From NCBI GenBank assembly GCA_964645045.1, contig CAZXYZ010000010.1:62001-126000 (forward strand): a stretch of 64,000 nt of DNA, in the 5' to 3' direction. Shown here one piece after another: positions 7,675 through 16,616 of the stretch. Both the position numbers and the translations under genes were made by a program. Under the pieces are notes generated by a model that was not told the origin of the DNA, made no database searches, and saw nothing but the letters and a program-made list of their open reading frames with translations. How positions within the stretch are numbered: position 1 is the stretch's first letter; every line of letters begins with the position of its first letter. The DNA is from Anammoximicrobium sp964645045 (GTDB lineage: Bacteria > Planctomycetota > Planctomycetia > Pirellulales > Pirellulaceae).

Positions 7675-8114
7675 GGGCCCCGCCGGTGTTTCTCCCGGAC
7701 ACGGATCATTTGGGCATTCTCCAAGATCGAGTTCAGCCCGAGTGCCAACGACTGTTGGATCGAATTGCCCCGTTGCCGACGACCGCGTTCTACGTGTCGA
7801 TTGTGAGCTTTCACGAGCAAGTGGTCGGGTGGAATGCCTATCTGAATCGCGCGCGGACCATCACGGGCGTTGTCTGGGCTTATCAGATGTTTCAGGACAT
7901 TCTCGCCGACTTCGTAGCGATGCAGGTGCTGCCGTTCGACGATGTGGCTGGGAATCAATTTGAGACGCTTCGCCGACAGCGCGTGCGGATCGGCACGATG
8001 GACCTGCGGATCGCGTCCATCGCCCTGGCCCACGGCTTCACGGTTTTGACTCGGAATCTTGTGGACTTCGAGCGGGTGCCCGGACTGACCGCCGAGGACT
8101 GGACCCGTTCGTGA
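7671..8114 (+). CDS. PIN-domain ribonuclease toxin (VapC-like)
   Basis: A 147-residue PIN protein. The acidic residues expected of the Mg-dependent nuclease site are all visible: 'FLPDTDHLG' at residues 7-14 (D10), an acidic residue in 'VSFHEQVVGW' (near residue 47), and 'GTMDLRIASIALAHGFTVLTRN', followed by 'LVDFERVPGL' at the end. Length is typical of VapC toxins (about 130-150). VapC proteins cleave RNA, usually tRNA or rRNA; the target here cannot be told. Translation is coupled to the upstream antitoxin by a four-base overlap. Downstream bases 8115-8376 show no gene. Confidence 0.85.
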   Translation: MRAPPVFLPDTDHLGILQDRVQPECQRLLDRIAPLPTTAFYVSIVSFHEQVVGWNAYLNRARTITGVVWAYQMFQDILADFVAMQVLPFDDVAGNQFETLRRQRVRIGTMDLRIASIALAHGFTVLTRNLVDFERVPGLTAEDWTRS

Positions 8115-8376
8115 CCGGTTCATGCCCGGCAAGCCACGGAGGCGGCTAACGGCCTGCAGATTCAGTGCTCTCGCCTTCGCCGCGCCCGCCTGGGGCCAAC
8201 CGCGAGAAGCTCGGGTCGGAAGAACGCGTCTCGAAACTCGAGGTCAGGTACGGCAGCGAGGTGGTGCTGGTCAATCCGGTCATCGACGGCACCACGCTGC
8301 ACCCAGGTGCGCCCTGATTGTTTCGCACTGCCCCCGCGTGCTACCATTTACAGAATAGGAGCCCTGCACCGCTCGC

Positions 8377-9975
8377 GTGGCATCACGGAACCATCTCATG
8401 AACCTGGCAGTTGTCCTTGTACTGGTGGCAGCCACGGCTGTTCAAGAACAGGCCGCAGCCGAATCAGCGACCAGTGCCTTTGAAGGCGACGCCGATCCGG
8501 CGGCCCACGGCCGGATTGACGAACTGGTCTTCGACCGGCTGAAACAGCTGGGGCTCACTCCCGCTCGAGCGTGCTCCGACGGCGTCTTTGTGCGCCGGGC
8601 CTACCTGGACGTGATCGGCACGCTCCCTACGGCTGAAGAGGCGGCGCAGTTCTTGAAGGACTCCGACCCCGACAAACGCCGCCAGCTGATCGATGGCCTG
8701 TTGGAGCGCGAGGAGTTCGCCGACTACTGGGCGATGAAGTGGTGCGACCTGCTGCGGGTCAAGTCCGAGTTCCCCATCAAACTGTGGCCCAACGCGGTAC
8801 AAGCGTATCATCACTGGATTCACACCAGCATCAGGGAGAATATGCCGTACGACCGGTTCGTCCGCGAGATGCTTACGGGCAGCGGCAGTAACTTCCGCGA
8901 CCCGCAAGTGAATTTCTACCGCGCCGTGCAGAGCCGCGAGCCGCAGGCCATCGCCCAGGCCGTGGCGCTGTCGTTCATGGGAGTGCGGCCGGAGAGTTGG
9001 CCGAAAGATCGCTGGTCGGGCATGGCGGCCTTCTTTTCGCAGATTGCGTATAAGCCGACCGTCGAATGGAAGGAAGAGATCGTCCTGTTCGATCTGGCGA
9101 AGGCTCGCAGCCAGCCGGGGGTGGAATCGCTCCGGGCAGCCGCCTTTCCCGACGCAACTCCTGTCCGACTCGCGCCGGGCGAAGATCCGCGCCGGGCGTT
9201 TGCCGATTGGCTGGTCAGCCCCACAAATCCGTGGTTCACGCGGAACGTCGTCAACCGTGTCTGGTTCTGGCTGTTGGGCCGGGGGATGATCCATCCGGCA
9301 GACGATATTCGTCCCGACAACCCGTCGGCCCATCCCGAACTGTTGGCCTACCTCGAACAGGACCTGATCGCGGCGCGATACGACCTGAAGCACCTTTACC
9401 GACAGATCCTCAACTCGACGACTTATCAGTTGTCGTGCGTCCCCCGGAGCGACGATCCCCGGGGGGAGGCACATTTCGCGTACTATCCGCTCCGCCGCTT
9501 GGAAGCCGAGGTGTTGATCGACGCCCTGTGCCAGATCACCGGCACGACCGAGCAGTATTCCAGCATCATCCCGGAGCCGTACACCCACATGCCCGAAGAC
9601 CAGCGCGCCGTGGCCCTGGCCGACGCCAGCATCAGCAGCCCGTTCCTGGAGAAGTTCGGGCGGTCGTCGCGCGACACCGGTTTGGAGTCGGACCGCAACA
9701 ATCGCCCCACCGCGGCACAACGGCTGCACCTGTTGAATTCCAGCCATGTCCGGCGAAAGATGGAGACCAGCCCGAAGCTGCGGGCCCTGCTGGGGTCCGA
9801 CCCCAAACGGCCGGAGAACATCGTGGAGATCTACCTGACGATCCTCTCGCGGATGCCGACGGAAGCAGAACTGGAGATCGCGAAAACGCACGTGAAGGAG
9901 ACCTGGGCCGAGGGTGGGCCGCGAGACCTCTTCTGGGCCCTCATCAATAGTCCGGAGTTTGGCTATCGGCACTGA
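8377..9975 (+). CDS. Secreted DUF1549/DUF1553 protein
   Basis: A planctomycete-specific surface or periplasmic protein of unknown biochemical role. The GTG start at 8377 gives a positively charged n-region before the hydrophobic 'MNLAVVLVLVAATAV'; the ATG at 8398 is possible. DUF1549 follows ('FVRRAYLDVIGTLPTAEEAAQFL', 'REEFADYWAMKWCDLL'), then DUF1553 ('WFTRNVVNRVWFWLLGRGMIHPADDIR', 'LRRLEAEVLIDAL'). At 532 residues it is shorter than most family members because the cytochrome-type PSCI module and the middle part are missing. Related genes sit beside a DUF1501 gene, as here (11005), although a RAYT transposase and its repeats now separate them. The family is thought to act in polysaccharide use, but this is correlative. 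Confidence 0.88.
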   Translation: MASRNHLMNLAVVLVLVAATAVQEQAAAESATSAFEGDADPAAHGRIDELVFDRLKQLGLTPARACSDGVFVRRAYLDVIGTLPTAEEAAQFLKDSDPDKRRQLIDGLLEREEFADYWAMKWCDLLRVKSEFPIKLWPNAVQAYHHWIHTSIRENMPYDRFVREMLTGSGSNFRDPQVNFYRAVQSREPQAIAQAVALSFMGVRPESWPKDRWSGMAAFFSQIAYKPTVEWKEEIVLFDLAKARSQPGVESLRAAAFPDATPVRLAPGEDPRRAFADWLVSPTNPWFTRNVVNRVWFWLLGRGMIHPADDIRPDNPSAHPELLAYLEQDLIAARYDLKHLYRQILNSTTYQLSCVPRSDDPRGEAHFAYYPLRRLEAEVLIDALCQITGTTEQYSSIIPEPYTHMPEDQRAVALADASISSPFLEKFGRSSRDTGLESDRNNRPTAAQRLHLLNSSHVRRKMETSPKLRALLGSDPKRPENIVEIYLTILSRMPTEAELEIAKTHVKETWAEGGPRDLFWALINSPEFGYRH

Positions 9976-9980
9976 CAAAA

Positions 9981-10163
9981 GTGGCGTAAGCTTCCAGCTT
10001 GCGTTTCAACCTGGCCTAAGCTTCCAGCCTGCGTTGCAGCGTGGCGTAAGCTTCCAGCCTGCGTTGCAGCGTGGCGTAAGCTTCCAGCTTGCGTTGTGGG
10101 TGCCGCAAGGTTGACGGATATTCAACGAAAAACCCTGATCGGCAAGCTGGAAGCTCGCCCCAC
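9981..10163 (+). repeat. REP array, left side of RAYT
   Basis: Four direct copies begin at 9981, 10011, 10041 and 10071, an exact 30-bp period. The core reads GTGGCGTAAGCTTCCAGCTT and continues GCG; copies two and three carry small changes (CTTCCAGCCT, CTGGCCTAAG). A fifth, partial copy in inverse orientation lies at 10141-10163, six bases before the transposase ATG. The cores contain an internal AAGCTT..AGCTT imperfect palindrome and can pair with inverse copies. The first copy starts five bases after the stop of the DUF1549 gene. Confidence 0.93.
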
Positions 10164-10168
10164 GAACC

Positions 10169-10873
10169 ATGACTGAGATGATCTTCCGAAAACGCCGCTT
10201 ACCACACCAAGATGTCGAGGGGCATCCTTTCTTCATAACGGGCTGCCTGGAAGGCAGCCTATCGGCCTCGGGTTTGTCGCGCATCAACAGATATCGCGAA
10301 GGACTCGAGTCCCGTCCACGCCCTCAAAGCCTGGCAGAGCAGGAGTGGGAACACCGTAAACAGACGTTGCTGTTTGGTTTCGTCGATCAACTGCTGGACG
10401 GCGAGTCGCCGGTCTGTCACCTGAAGGACGAGCGGCAAGCCACCATCGTGCAAAACGCTTTTTTGCACTTCGCCAACGAGCGTTATCGACTGCTGGCGTT
10501 TGTCGTCATGCCGAGCCATCACCATTGGCTGTTCCTGCCGGATGAAGCGTGGTCTGTCGCCGCGGTGATCCAAGTGCGTTTGAAGGGTTCAACGCAACGG
10601 ACGCCTCGAGAGATGATCTCGCATAGCATTCAAAGCTACACGGCAACGATGTGTAATCGTGTCCGAGGGGAAGCGGGCGTGTACTGGCAGCACGAGACCT
10701 TTGACCACTGGGCGCGAGATGAAGCGGAGATGTTGCGGATTATTCACTACGTTGAAAACAATCCTGTCAAGGCGGGCTTGGCAGCGACGGCGGAAGAGTA
10801 CCGATGGTCGTCGGCGCGCATCCGCAAGGAACGCGGGCTCAAGCCAAGCGACGCGATTCCCAAAGTGGCGTAA
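10169..10873 (+). CDS. REP-associated tyrosine transposase (RAYT)
   Basis: A 234-residue Y1/HUH enzyme of the IS200-like superfamily. The HxH metal site is in 'VVMPSHHHWLF', the nucleophile tyrosine is in 'HSIQSYTATMCNR', and the family tail is 'YVENNPVKAGLAATAEEYRWSSA'. These are the residues needed for single-strand cleavage at REP hairpins, so the copy appears intact. RAYTs are domesticated, single-copy relatives of IS200/IS605 transposases and mobilise or maintain REP repeats. Here the gene is bracketed by REP arrays on both sides. The TAA stop codon lies inside the first downstream REP copy (bases 10871-10873 of GTGGCGTAA), so the repeat supplies the last three codons' context. It lies between the DUF1549 and DUF1501 genes, apparently inserted into that operon. 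Confidence 0.93.
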   Translation: MTEMIFRKRRLPHQDVEGHPFFITGCLEGSLSASGLSRINRYREGLESRPRPQSLAEQEWEHRKQTLLFGFVDQLLDGESPVCHLKDERQATIVQNAFLHFANERYRLLAFVVMPSHHHWLFLPDEAWSVAAVIQVRLKGSTQRTPREMISHSIQSYTATMCNRVRGEAGVYWQHETFDHWARDEAEMLRIIHYVENNPVKAGLAATAEEYRWSSARIRKERGLKPSDAIPKVA

Positions 10874-10984
10874 GCTTCCAGCTTGCGGCAGATGACGCCA
10901 TCGCAAGCTGGAAGCTTACGCCACGATCGATCGCAAGCTGGAAGCTTACGCCACGATCCATCGCAAGCTGGAAGCTTACGCCAC
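10865..10984 (-). repeat. REP array, right side of RAYT
   Basis: One plus-orientation copy (10865-10887) overlaps the transposase stop. Three inverse copies follow, starting at 10902, 10932 and 10962, again at an exact 30-bp period with the spacer CGATC(G/C)AT. The array therefore mirrors the left array. The last copy ends six bases before the AAGGAG ribosome site of the DUF1501 gene, so transcripts can fold here. Confidence 0.93.
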
Positions 10985-11004
10985 AAGTCCAAGGAGATTA
11001 TCGC

Positions 11005-12393
11005 ATGAGCATCGAACATCCATCGCCGGGGGGAAGATTACGGCTGTCCAGCAGCAGCGACCCGCAGCTGTCGCGCCGGGACGTCTTGCGATATGGCTTG
11101 TCCAGCGCGGGCGCAGCGATCTTGGCCGCCCGTACCGGACGGGCCGCGGCCGCCCCGCCGGCCAAGGCCAAGTCCGTGATCCAGATCTGGCTGTCCGGCG
11201 GGCCGTCGCACCTGGACTCGTTTGACCCCAAGCCGGACGCGGGCAACGACTACTGCGGGCCGCTGAACAATCCCCTGGCCACCAACGTGGATGGCATCCG
11301 CATCGGCGAGTTGCTTCCGCTCTTGGCCAAGCAGGCGGACAAATTCTCGCTCATCCGCAGCATGACCCACGGCGACAACGGCCACGAGACGGCGGCCTAT
11401 CTGACGCAGACCGGCCGGCGCCCCGGTGATCGGCTGGTCTTCCCGTGCGCTGGAGCCGTGGTCTCGCTGTTCCAGGGCTACGAGGCCGGATACAAGGGGC
11501 TGATTCCGCCTTACATCGTGCTCACCCAGTCGCAAGGGCGGTTTTCGGAAGCCGGCTTTCTGGGAGCGCGCCATGCGCCGTTCGCGACCGGTGGCGACCC
11601 GGCCCAACAGAAGTTCATGGTCGAAGGCGTCGTTTCCCCCGGCTTGGACGACCAACAGCAAGCGAAGCGGCGCGAGTTGCTCCGCAAGCTCAACACCCTG
11701 GGCAGCGCCCTCCCAGACAATCCGGCACTCACGGCCTTCTATCAAGCCGAGGACCAGGCCTACGACATGATCCTGGGGGACGGGGCCAAGGCGTTCGATC
11801 TCTCGCAGGAGACCGACGAGGTGCGAAAGCATTACGACGTGAATTGGGGCACCTGGGTCTCCCGTACTCGGTTCGGGCAGAGCTGCCTGGCGGCCCGACG
11901 TCTGGTGCAGCGCGGCGTGCCCTACATCACCATTAACTTCGGCGGCTGGGATTCGCACACCGACAACTTCCGGGCGATGCGTCAATTGCTGCCGGACCTG
12001 GACACGGGGCTGGCGACCCTCCTGGCCGAGTTGTCGGAGCACGGCCTGTTGGACAGCACGATCGTCTGGTGCTGCGGCGAGTTCGGCCGCACGCCCAAGA
12101 TCGACTGGGGAGCGCCCTGGAACGGAGGCCGCAACCATTACGGCAAGGTCTTCTCCGCGCTCGTCGCCGGGGGCGGATTCAAGGGCGGACGCGTCGTCGG
12201 TTCCTCGGATCCCAAAGGGGAAGAGGTGCAGGACCGCCCGGTCTACCCGTGCGACCTCCTGGGCAGCATCTATGAATTGTTGGGAATCGATCCCGAGGGA
12301 AAGCTGCCCAATCCGATGGATCTGCCATTGACCGTGACACCGACCGTCGCGGACGGGATCCCGATGGCGGGACGGTTGCAGGAAATTATGTAG
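11005..12393 (+). CDS. Tat-exported DUF1501 protein
   Basis: A 462-residue protein of the DUF1501 family, related to the alkaline-phosphatase/sulfatase fold and encoded next to DUF1549/DUF1553 genes throughout planctomycetes. The N-terminus has a twin-arginine signal 'SRRDVLRYGLSSAGAAILAA'. The family pattern follows: 'VIQIWLSGGPSHLDSFDPKP', 'THGDNGHETAAY', 'GGWDSHTDNF', 'GEFGRTPKI' and 'GRNHYGKVFSALVAGGGFKGG'. Metal-binding His/Asp residues of the fold are present, yet no activity is established for the family. The ATG at 11005 is preceded by AAGGAG at eight bases. Transcription may continue into the PPC gene, 21 bases downstream. Confidence 0.92.
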   Translation: MSIEHPSPGGRLRLSSSSDPQLSRRDVLRYGLSSAGAAILAARTGRAAAAPPAKAKSVIQIWLSGGPSHLDSFDPKPDAGNDYCGPLNNPLATNVDGIRIGELLPLLAKQADKFSLIRSMTHGDNGHETAAYLTQTGRRPGDRLVFPCAGAVVSLFQGYEAGYKGLIPPYIVLTQSQGRFSEAGFLGARHAPFATGGDPAQQKFMVEGVVSPGLDDQQQAKRRELLRKLNTLGSALPDNPALTAFYQAEDQAYDMILGDGAKAFDLSQETDEVRKHYDVNWGTWVSRTRFGQSCLAARRLVQRGVPYITINFGGWDSHTDNFRAMRQLLPDLDTGLATLLAELSEHGLLDSTIVWCCGEFGRTPKIDWGAPWNGGRNHYGKVFSALVAGGGFKGGRVVGSSDPKGEEVQDRPVYPCDLLGSIYELLGIDPEGKLPNPMDLPLTVTPTVADGIPMAGRLQEIM

Positions 12394-12414
12394 AAGAACC
12401 ACTCGGAGCCTTGT

Positions 12415-14793
12415 ATGATCGCATCCCGGCATTGGATGGCCTGCGGGCTGATAAGCGTTCTGGCCTCCCTATCGATTGCTACGGCGGACGAACGTCCGCG
12501 AATCGGCTACGTCTATCCGGCTGGCGGCCGGCAGGGCACGACATTCCTGGTCACGGTCGGCGGGCAGTTTCTGGGCTCCTGGAAGGGCGATTATCAGATC
12601 GACGTCCTGCAGACGCACTGCTCCGGGGGCGGCATCCAGGCCACCGTGAGAAAGGACATCCGGCACTTGACGCAGCAGGAAACGCAGGTGCTGCAGAACA
12701 AACTCGACGAACTACGGAGAAAGGACTCCAAGGATGTCGAGACCTTGAAAGAGAGGTTCGAACTCCAGATCAAGTACAACCGAGCCCGCTCCGAGTTTAT
12801 GAGAAGGGAGGCTCAACCCGCCCTGGCCGACAGCGTCACGCTGGAAATCCGCTTGGCTGCCGATGCCGAGCCCGGACGACGCGAACTGCGGGTGGAAACG
12901 CCGCGCGGGATATCCAATCCCTTGGCGTTCTACGTCGGCCGACTGCCGGAATTCGTCGAGCAGGAAGCGGAACCCACCTTTGATCCGCAGGACTTCGTCG
13001 AGGGCCGGATTCACCAGCCGTCCGGGACCGAGACGCCCATCACGTTGCCGGCCGTGGTCAACGGGCAGATCATTCCCCGCGATCCGTATCTGGTTCACTA
13101 CTCGTCCGAGCGGTTCACCCCCGGCACGGCGGACCGCTTCCGTTTCGAGGCCCGCCGGGGACAGCAGTTGGTGATTGCCGCCGCGGCGCGGGAACTCATT
13201 CCGTACCTGCCCGACGCAGTTCCGGGCTGGTTCCAAGCCACCTTGGCGGTGTACGACGCCAAGGGAAGACAGGTGGCTTACGGCGACGACTACCGATTCC
13301 ATCCCGATCCCGTGCTGCTGTTCAAGGTTCCGGAGGACGGACAGTATGTGGTCGAGATCAAGGACGCGATCTACCGGGGCCGCCCGGATTTCGTGTATCG
13401 CATTGCCTTGGGCGAACTTCCCTACATCACAGGCATTTTCCCGCTGGGCGGCCCGGTCGGGACGGCGACCACCGTCAAGCTCTCCGGATGGAACCTGCCC
13501 GCCGACACGCTGACGATCGACGCCCAGGGCCTGACGCCCGGGATCCAGCCCGTTTCCGTGGGCAAGGGGGAAATGATCTCTAACCCAATGCCGTTCTCCG
13601 TGGACACGCTGCCGGAATGCCTCGAACGGGAACCCAATGATTCGACGCCAGCCGCCCAGGCGGTCACGCTTCCCATGATCGTCAACGGGCGAATCGACCA
13701 GCCTGACGACTGGGACGTGTTCCGTTTCGAAGGCCGCGCCGGTCAGGAGATCATTGCCGAGGTTCGCGGCCGTCGGCTGGAATCGCCGTTGGACAGTGTC
13801 TTGGAACTGTTCGACGCCGCCGGTAGCCGCCTGGCCTTCAACGACGACCAGGAAGACAAGTTCGACCACCTGAGAACGCACCACGCCGATTCCCTGATCC
13901 GCTTCACCCTGCCGGCCGATGGCATCTATGACGTGCGTCTGGGCGACGCTCAGAGCCACGGCGGCCCGGAGTACGCCTATCGCCTGCGGCTGAGCGGGCC
14001 GCGACCCGACTTCGAATTGCGGGTGGCGCCCTCGTGCATCCACGCAATCACCTGGCGGCTCAACCCCCTCGCCGTATACGTCCTGCGCAAGGACGGATTC
14101 CAGGGCGAAATCGCCCTGCGTTTCCAAGACGACCCTTTCGGGCTTGCGCTCAGTGGCGGCGTCGTGCCGGAAGGCCAAAACCAGATCCGCCTGACGCTGG
14201 CCGTGGTGCCGCTGTTGTCGGCGGACCCGATCCGCTTGTGCCTGGAAGGCCGAGCGCTCGTCGACGGGAAAGAGGTCGTGCATCCGGCCGTCCCGGCCGA
14301 CGAGATGACCCAGGCGTTCTTCTACAAGCACGTGGTTCCGGCCAACGAGCTGACCCTCGTATCTGAAGACCGGGCCCGCTTCCGGGAGGAGGCCGCCCGC
14401 GCGGCCAAGGAGAACAAGCCGTTCCCGCCGCCGGCGGCACAGCGTTCGTTCCAAGCGCCGATGGAAATCCTGAGCGAGCAACCGGTGCGAATTCCCGTCG
14501 GCGGGACGGTGGAAGTACACGTTCGCATGTCCTGGAATCGCAACGGTCAGATTCAGGTCGAACTGAGCGATCCGCCGGAGGGAATCACGGCTGACAGTGC
14601 CTCCTGGACCGAGCGGGGGCTGGCCCTCGTGCTGCGCGGCGACGCCGCCAAGGCGCGGCCACAGTTGAAAGGCAATCTGATGGCCAATGCCTTCCTGCAA
14701 ACCACGGCCACCGAAAAAGACGGCAAGACCCGCGAGGTCCGCAACTTCATCGGCCCGCTGCCCGCCCTGCCGTTCGAACTCGTCAAGCCGTAG
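12415..14793 (+). CDS. Secreted protein with pre-peptidase C-terminal (PPC) domains
   Basis: A 792-residue exported protein: signal peptide (residues 1-24, 'GLISVLASLSIATADE'), a first beta region 'RIGYVYPAGGRQGTTFLVTVGG' typical of planctomycete surface proteins, then two PPC-type beta-sandwich domains ('YSSERFTPGTADRFRFEARRGQQLVIAAAARE' region and 'DDWDVFRFEGRAGQEIIAEV' region) and C-terminal beta-rich parts. It is third after DUF1549 and DUF1501, an arrangement seen repeatedly in this phylum. The start has GGAG six bases upstream. It probably binds or displays substrate with the other two; function is inferred from neighbours only. Confidence 0.85.
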   Translation: MIASRHWMACGLISVLASLSIATADERPRIGYVYPAGGRQGTTFLVTVGGQFLGSWKGDYQIDVLQTHCSGGGIQATVRKDIRHLTQQETQVLQNKLDELRRKDSKDVETLKERFELQIKYNRARSEFMRREAQPALADSVTLEIRLAADAEPGRRELRVETPRGISNPLAFYVGRLPEFVEQEAEPTFDPQDFVEGRIHQPSGTETPITLPAVVNGQIIPRDPYLVHYSSERFTPGTADRFRFEARRGQQLVIAAAARELIPYLPDAVPGWFQATLAVYDAKGRQVAYGDDYRFHPDPVLLFKVPEDGQYVVEIKDAIYRGRPDFVYRIALGELPYITGIFPLGGPVGTATTVKLSGWNLPADTLTIDAQGLTPGIQPVSVGKGEMISNPMPFSVDTLPECLEREPNDSTPAAQAVTLPMIVNGRIDQPDDWDVFRFEGRAGQEIIAEVRGRRLESPLDSVLELFDAAGSRLAFNDDQEDKFDHLRTHHADSLIRFTLPADGIYDVRLGDAQSHGGPEYAYRLRLSGPRPDFELRVAPSCIHAITWRLNPLAVYVLRKDGFQGEIALRFQDDPFGLALSGGVVPEGQNQIRLTLAVVPLLSADPIRLCLEGRALVDGKEVVHPAVPADEMTQAFFYKHVVPANELTLVSEDRARFREEAARAAKENKPFPPPAAQRSFQAPMEILSEQPVRIPVGGTVEVHVRMSWNRNGQIQVELSDPPEGITADSASWTERGLALVLRGDAAKARPQLKGNLMANAFLQTTATEKDGKTREVRNFIGPLPALPFELVKP

Positions 14794-14873
14794 CTCGCCG
14801 CACACAAATCGTTGCGGGCTTCCTTGGAACAGGAGCGAACAGAGAGAACAGAGAATCCATTCGCCCTCGGTTA

Positions 14874-14985
14874 GCACCGTTCGAGAAATAAGTGGCGTAA
14901 GCTTCCAGCTTGCGATCCCGCTTTCTGCCGCAAGCTGGAAGCTTACGCCACGCAGAAATCGGACAGTCATTTCTCGAACAGGTGC
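14874..14985. mobile_element. MITE-like REP dimer, copy 1
   Basis: A 112-bp imperfect palindrome. Outer arms begin GCACCGTTCGAGAAATAA and end with its complement (TTATTTCTCGAAC.GGTGC, some changes); inner arms are one REP core in each orientation, the same core that brackets the RAYT at 10169. A nearly identical element is at 27270-27380. No coding capacity. The rest of the gap 14794-15047 shows no gene. Confidence 0.88.
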
Positions 14986-15047
14986 TTACCTCCGTTCGCG
15001 CCGGTTCAAGAGCCAAATGATCATCCCTGACCGGAATTGCTGTGGGG

Positions 15048-16478
15048 CTACGCGCGGGACAAATACAACACCGCATCGCCGTCGAACGGGGCGACGAACT
15101 CGTGGTCCGCGCCGCCTGTCACGGCATCGCCGGCGACAGCTTCGCCGTTCGACGGACGGATCCACTCCACGGCGAACCGGTTCTTGGCTCCGCCGAGCGA
15201 GACCGTCACTTTCCCGCCGCTGGGAATGTAGACCACGTAGGCCTTGCCCGGGTCGGCCAGGCAGTACTTGGTCGACGCCAGGTCATCTCGTGGGGTCATC
15301 GCCGCCAGGTCCAAGCGTCGGGCCAAACGGAGCGCGTGGCCCAGGTTGCGGCGGATCGGCTCCCATTGCGGATCGAACCGGTTGCCGAGCACCGCTCCGT
15401 CGTAGGGGTCCATGAACAGCGGGTTGTGGCCGCGAGTGAAACTCTTCCAGACCCACGCGCCGTTGCCGCCGACGCCCCAAACGTGATCCGTATCCAGCAG
15501 GCTGACTTTCTTGCCATCCCAGGCGGGCGGATCGTCTTTGTATCCGTCCTGGGAACCGGGCGAGATCCAGTCGGCCGGACTGGCCAGCATGCTTTCCAAC
15601 CGCTCCGCGCCGTGGCCCGTGATGCCGATCGGGTGCTGGTGAGGTCGGGTGCGCTCGTACTGACACACCGTTTCCACCACCCACCAGTCCCATTCTTTCT
15701 CACCGCCCTCGTTGATCACTTCGTACAACACGTTGTCCAGATCGTTCACCGTGTCGACCACTTTGCGGACGTAGTCCGCCTGGATTGCGTTCACGGCGGG
15801 GTTGGCTCGGCTATGCACCTTTTCGCCGGCGTCGATGCCGTTGCTGTTGTTGTCCGGGTGAAAGGGATGGCTGCGCCACGCCCACGCGTCCTTCGTGCCT
15901 CGGCGACGGTTCCCGTGAAACATGCCCCAACCTTCGAACAGCATCACGGAAACGTAGATGCCGCGGAGACCTGCGGCCCTGACCCGCTGGCGCAGCCGGT
16001 CGAAATACGCGGGGTTGAACTGCTGTAGGTCAAACTTGGGCTTGCCGTCCAAAGCCATATCCGGTCCCGTCCGCAGCCACGGCAGCGGAGCGGCGTGATG
16101 GATGAAATCCTTGCCCAACCGCCCGTTGGCCCGCGTGTCCCAGGTTGTCGAATCCCAGGCCCACAGCCGAATGAAGTTGTGCCCGTAGCGGCCGAGGAAG
16201 TCCAGATAGGCGTCGAAATCAAACGCCTCCGGCGGGTCGTTGCGGCCCATGTCGACCAGGCTGTTCCATGTGTGAGAACTCACCAGCAGCACTTCTCGGC
16301 CGGTTCCATCGCAGAAGTACCGCGGATTCCGAGTAGACACCCGCAACGGCCCGCTGGCCGGCTGTGGGGGTGCCTTCCGCTGCTGGGCAAAAACCCGCGA
16401 GCCGAACAAACCGGACGACACACCAAGTGCCAACGCGGTCGCTTGGCCCGCACGGGCAAGGAATTGACGCCTGAGCAT
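15048..16478 (-). CDS. Tat-exported glycoside-hydrolase-like protein with collagen-binding-type C-terminal domain
   Basis: A 476-residue exported protein. The ATG at 16478 is chosen because GGGGAGAG precedes it and the twin-arginine-like signal 'MLRRQFLARAGQATALALG' starts there. The central part is a TIM-barrel-like glycosidase region ('FDFDAYLDFLGRYGHNFIRLWAWDS', 'YFDRLRQRVRAAGLRGIYVSVMLFEGW', 'NVLYEVINEGGEKEWDWW'), and the Glu of 'VINEGGE' is in the place of a GH5-type acid/base. The last 75 residues resemble the putative collagen-binding domain (PF12904): 'AYVVYIPSGGKVTVSL', then 'VEWIRPSNGEAV'. Substrate unknown. It stands alone on the minus strand and is convergent with the PPC gene. 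Confidence 0.8.
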   Translation of the reverse strand: MLRRQFLARAGQATALALGVSSGLFGSRVFAQQRKAPPQPASGPLRVSTRNPRYFCDGTGREVLLVSSHTWNSLVDMGRNDPPEAFDFDAYLDFLGRYGHNFIRLWAWDSTTWDTRANGRLGKDFIHHAAPLPWLRTGPDMALDGKPKFDLQQFNPAYFDRLRQRVRAAGLRGIYVSVMLFEGWGMFHGNRRRGTKDAWAWRSHPFHPDNNSNGIDAGEKVHSRANPAVNAIQADYVRKVVDTVNDLDNVLYEVINEGGEKEWDWWVVETVCQYERTRPHQHPIGITGHGAERLESMLASPADWISPGSQDGYKDDPPAWDGKKVSLLDTDHVWGVGGNGAWVWKSFTRGHNPLFMDPYDGAVLGNRFDPQWEPIRRNLGHALRLARRLDLAAMTPRDDLASTKYCLADPGKAYVVYIPSGGKVTVSLGGAKNRFAVEWIRPSNGEAVAGDAVTGGADHEFVAPFDGDAVLYLSRA

Positions 16479-16616
16479 GATTCTCTCCCCGAGACATCGT
16501 GGGTTGGTGTTGCACGGGAGGGTCTGACAGTGGACGACCGAGCATGCGTAGCCGCGTTCGCCCGTATCCGTCTCATCGTAGCGATGAAGGGCCCGCAAGT
16601 CGATTGTGCGATCGCC

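Noticed and set aside
8173..8320. Possible C-terminal gene fragment ('SKLEVRYGSEVVLVNPVIDG')
   Set aside because: Looks protein-like but no family recognised and no start; too weak to list.
8464..9978. Long minus-strand open frame over DUF1549 gene
   Set aside because: Shadow; composition rich in R, G, D, no motif.
9981..10984. CRISPR array
   Set aside because: Exact 30-bp period resembles one, but the repeats fill nearly the whole period (spacers of 6-7 bases), occur in both orientations and also occur singly elsewhere; no cas genes.
12712..14970. 752-residue minus-strand frame over the PPC gene
   Set aside because: Shadow of a GC-rich gene; no recognisable motif or ribosome site.
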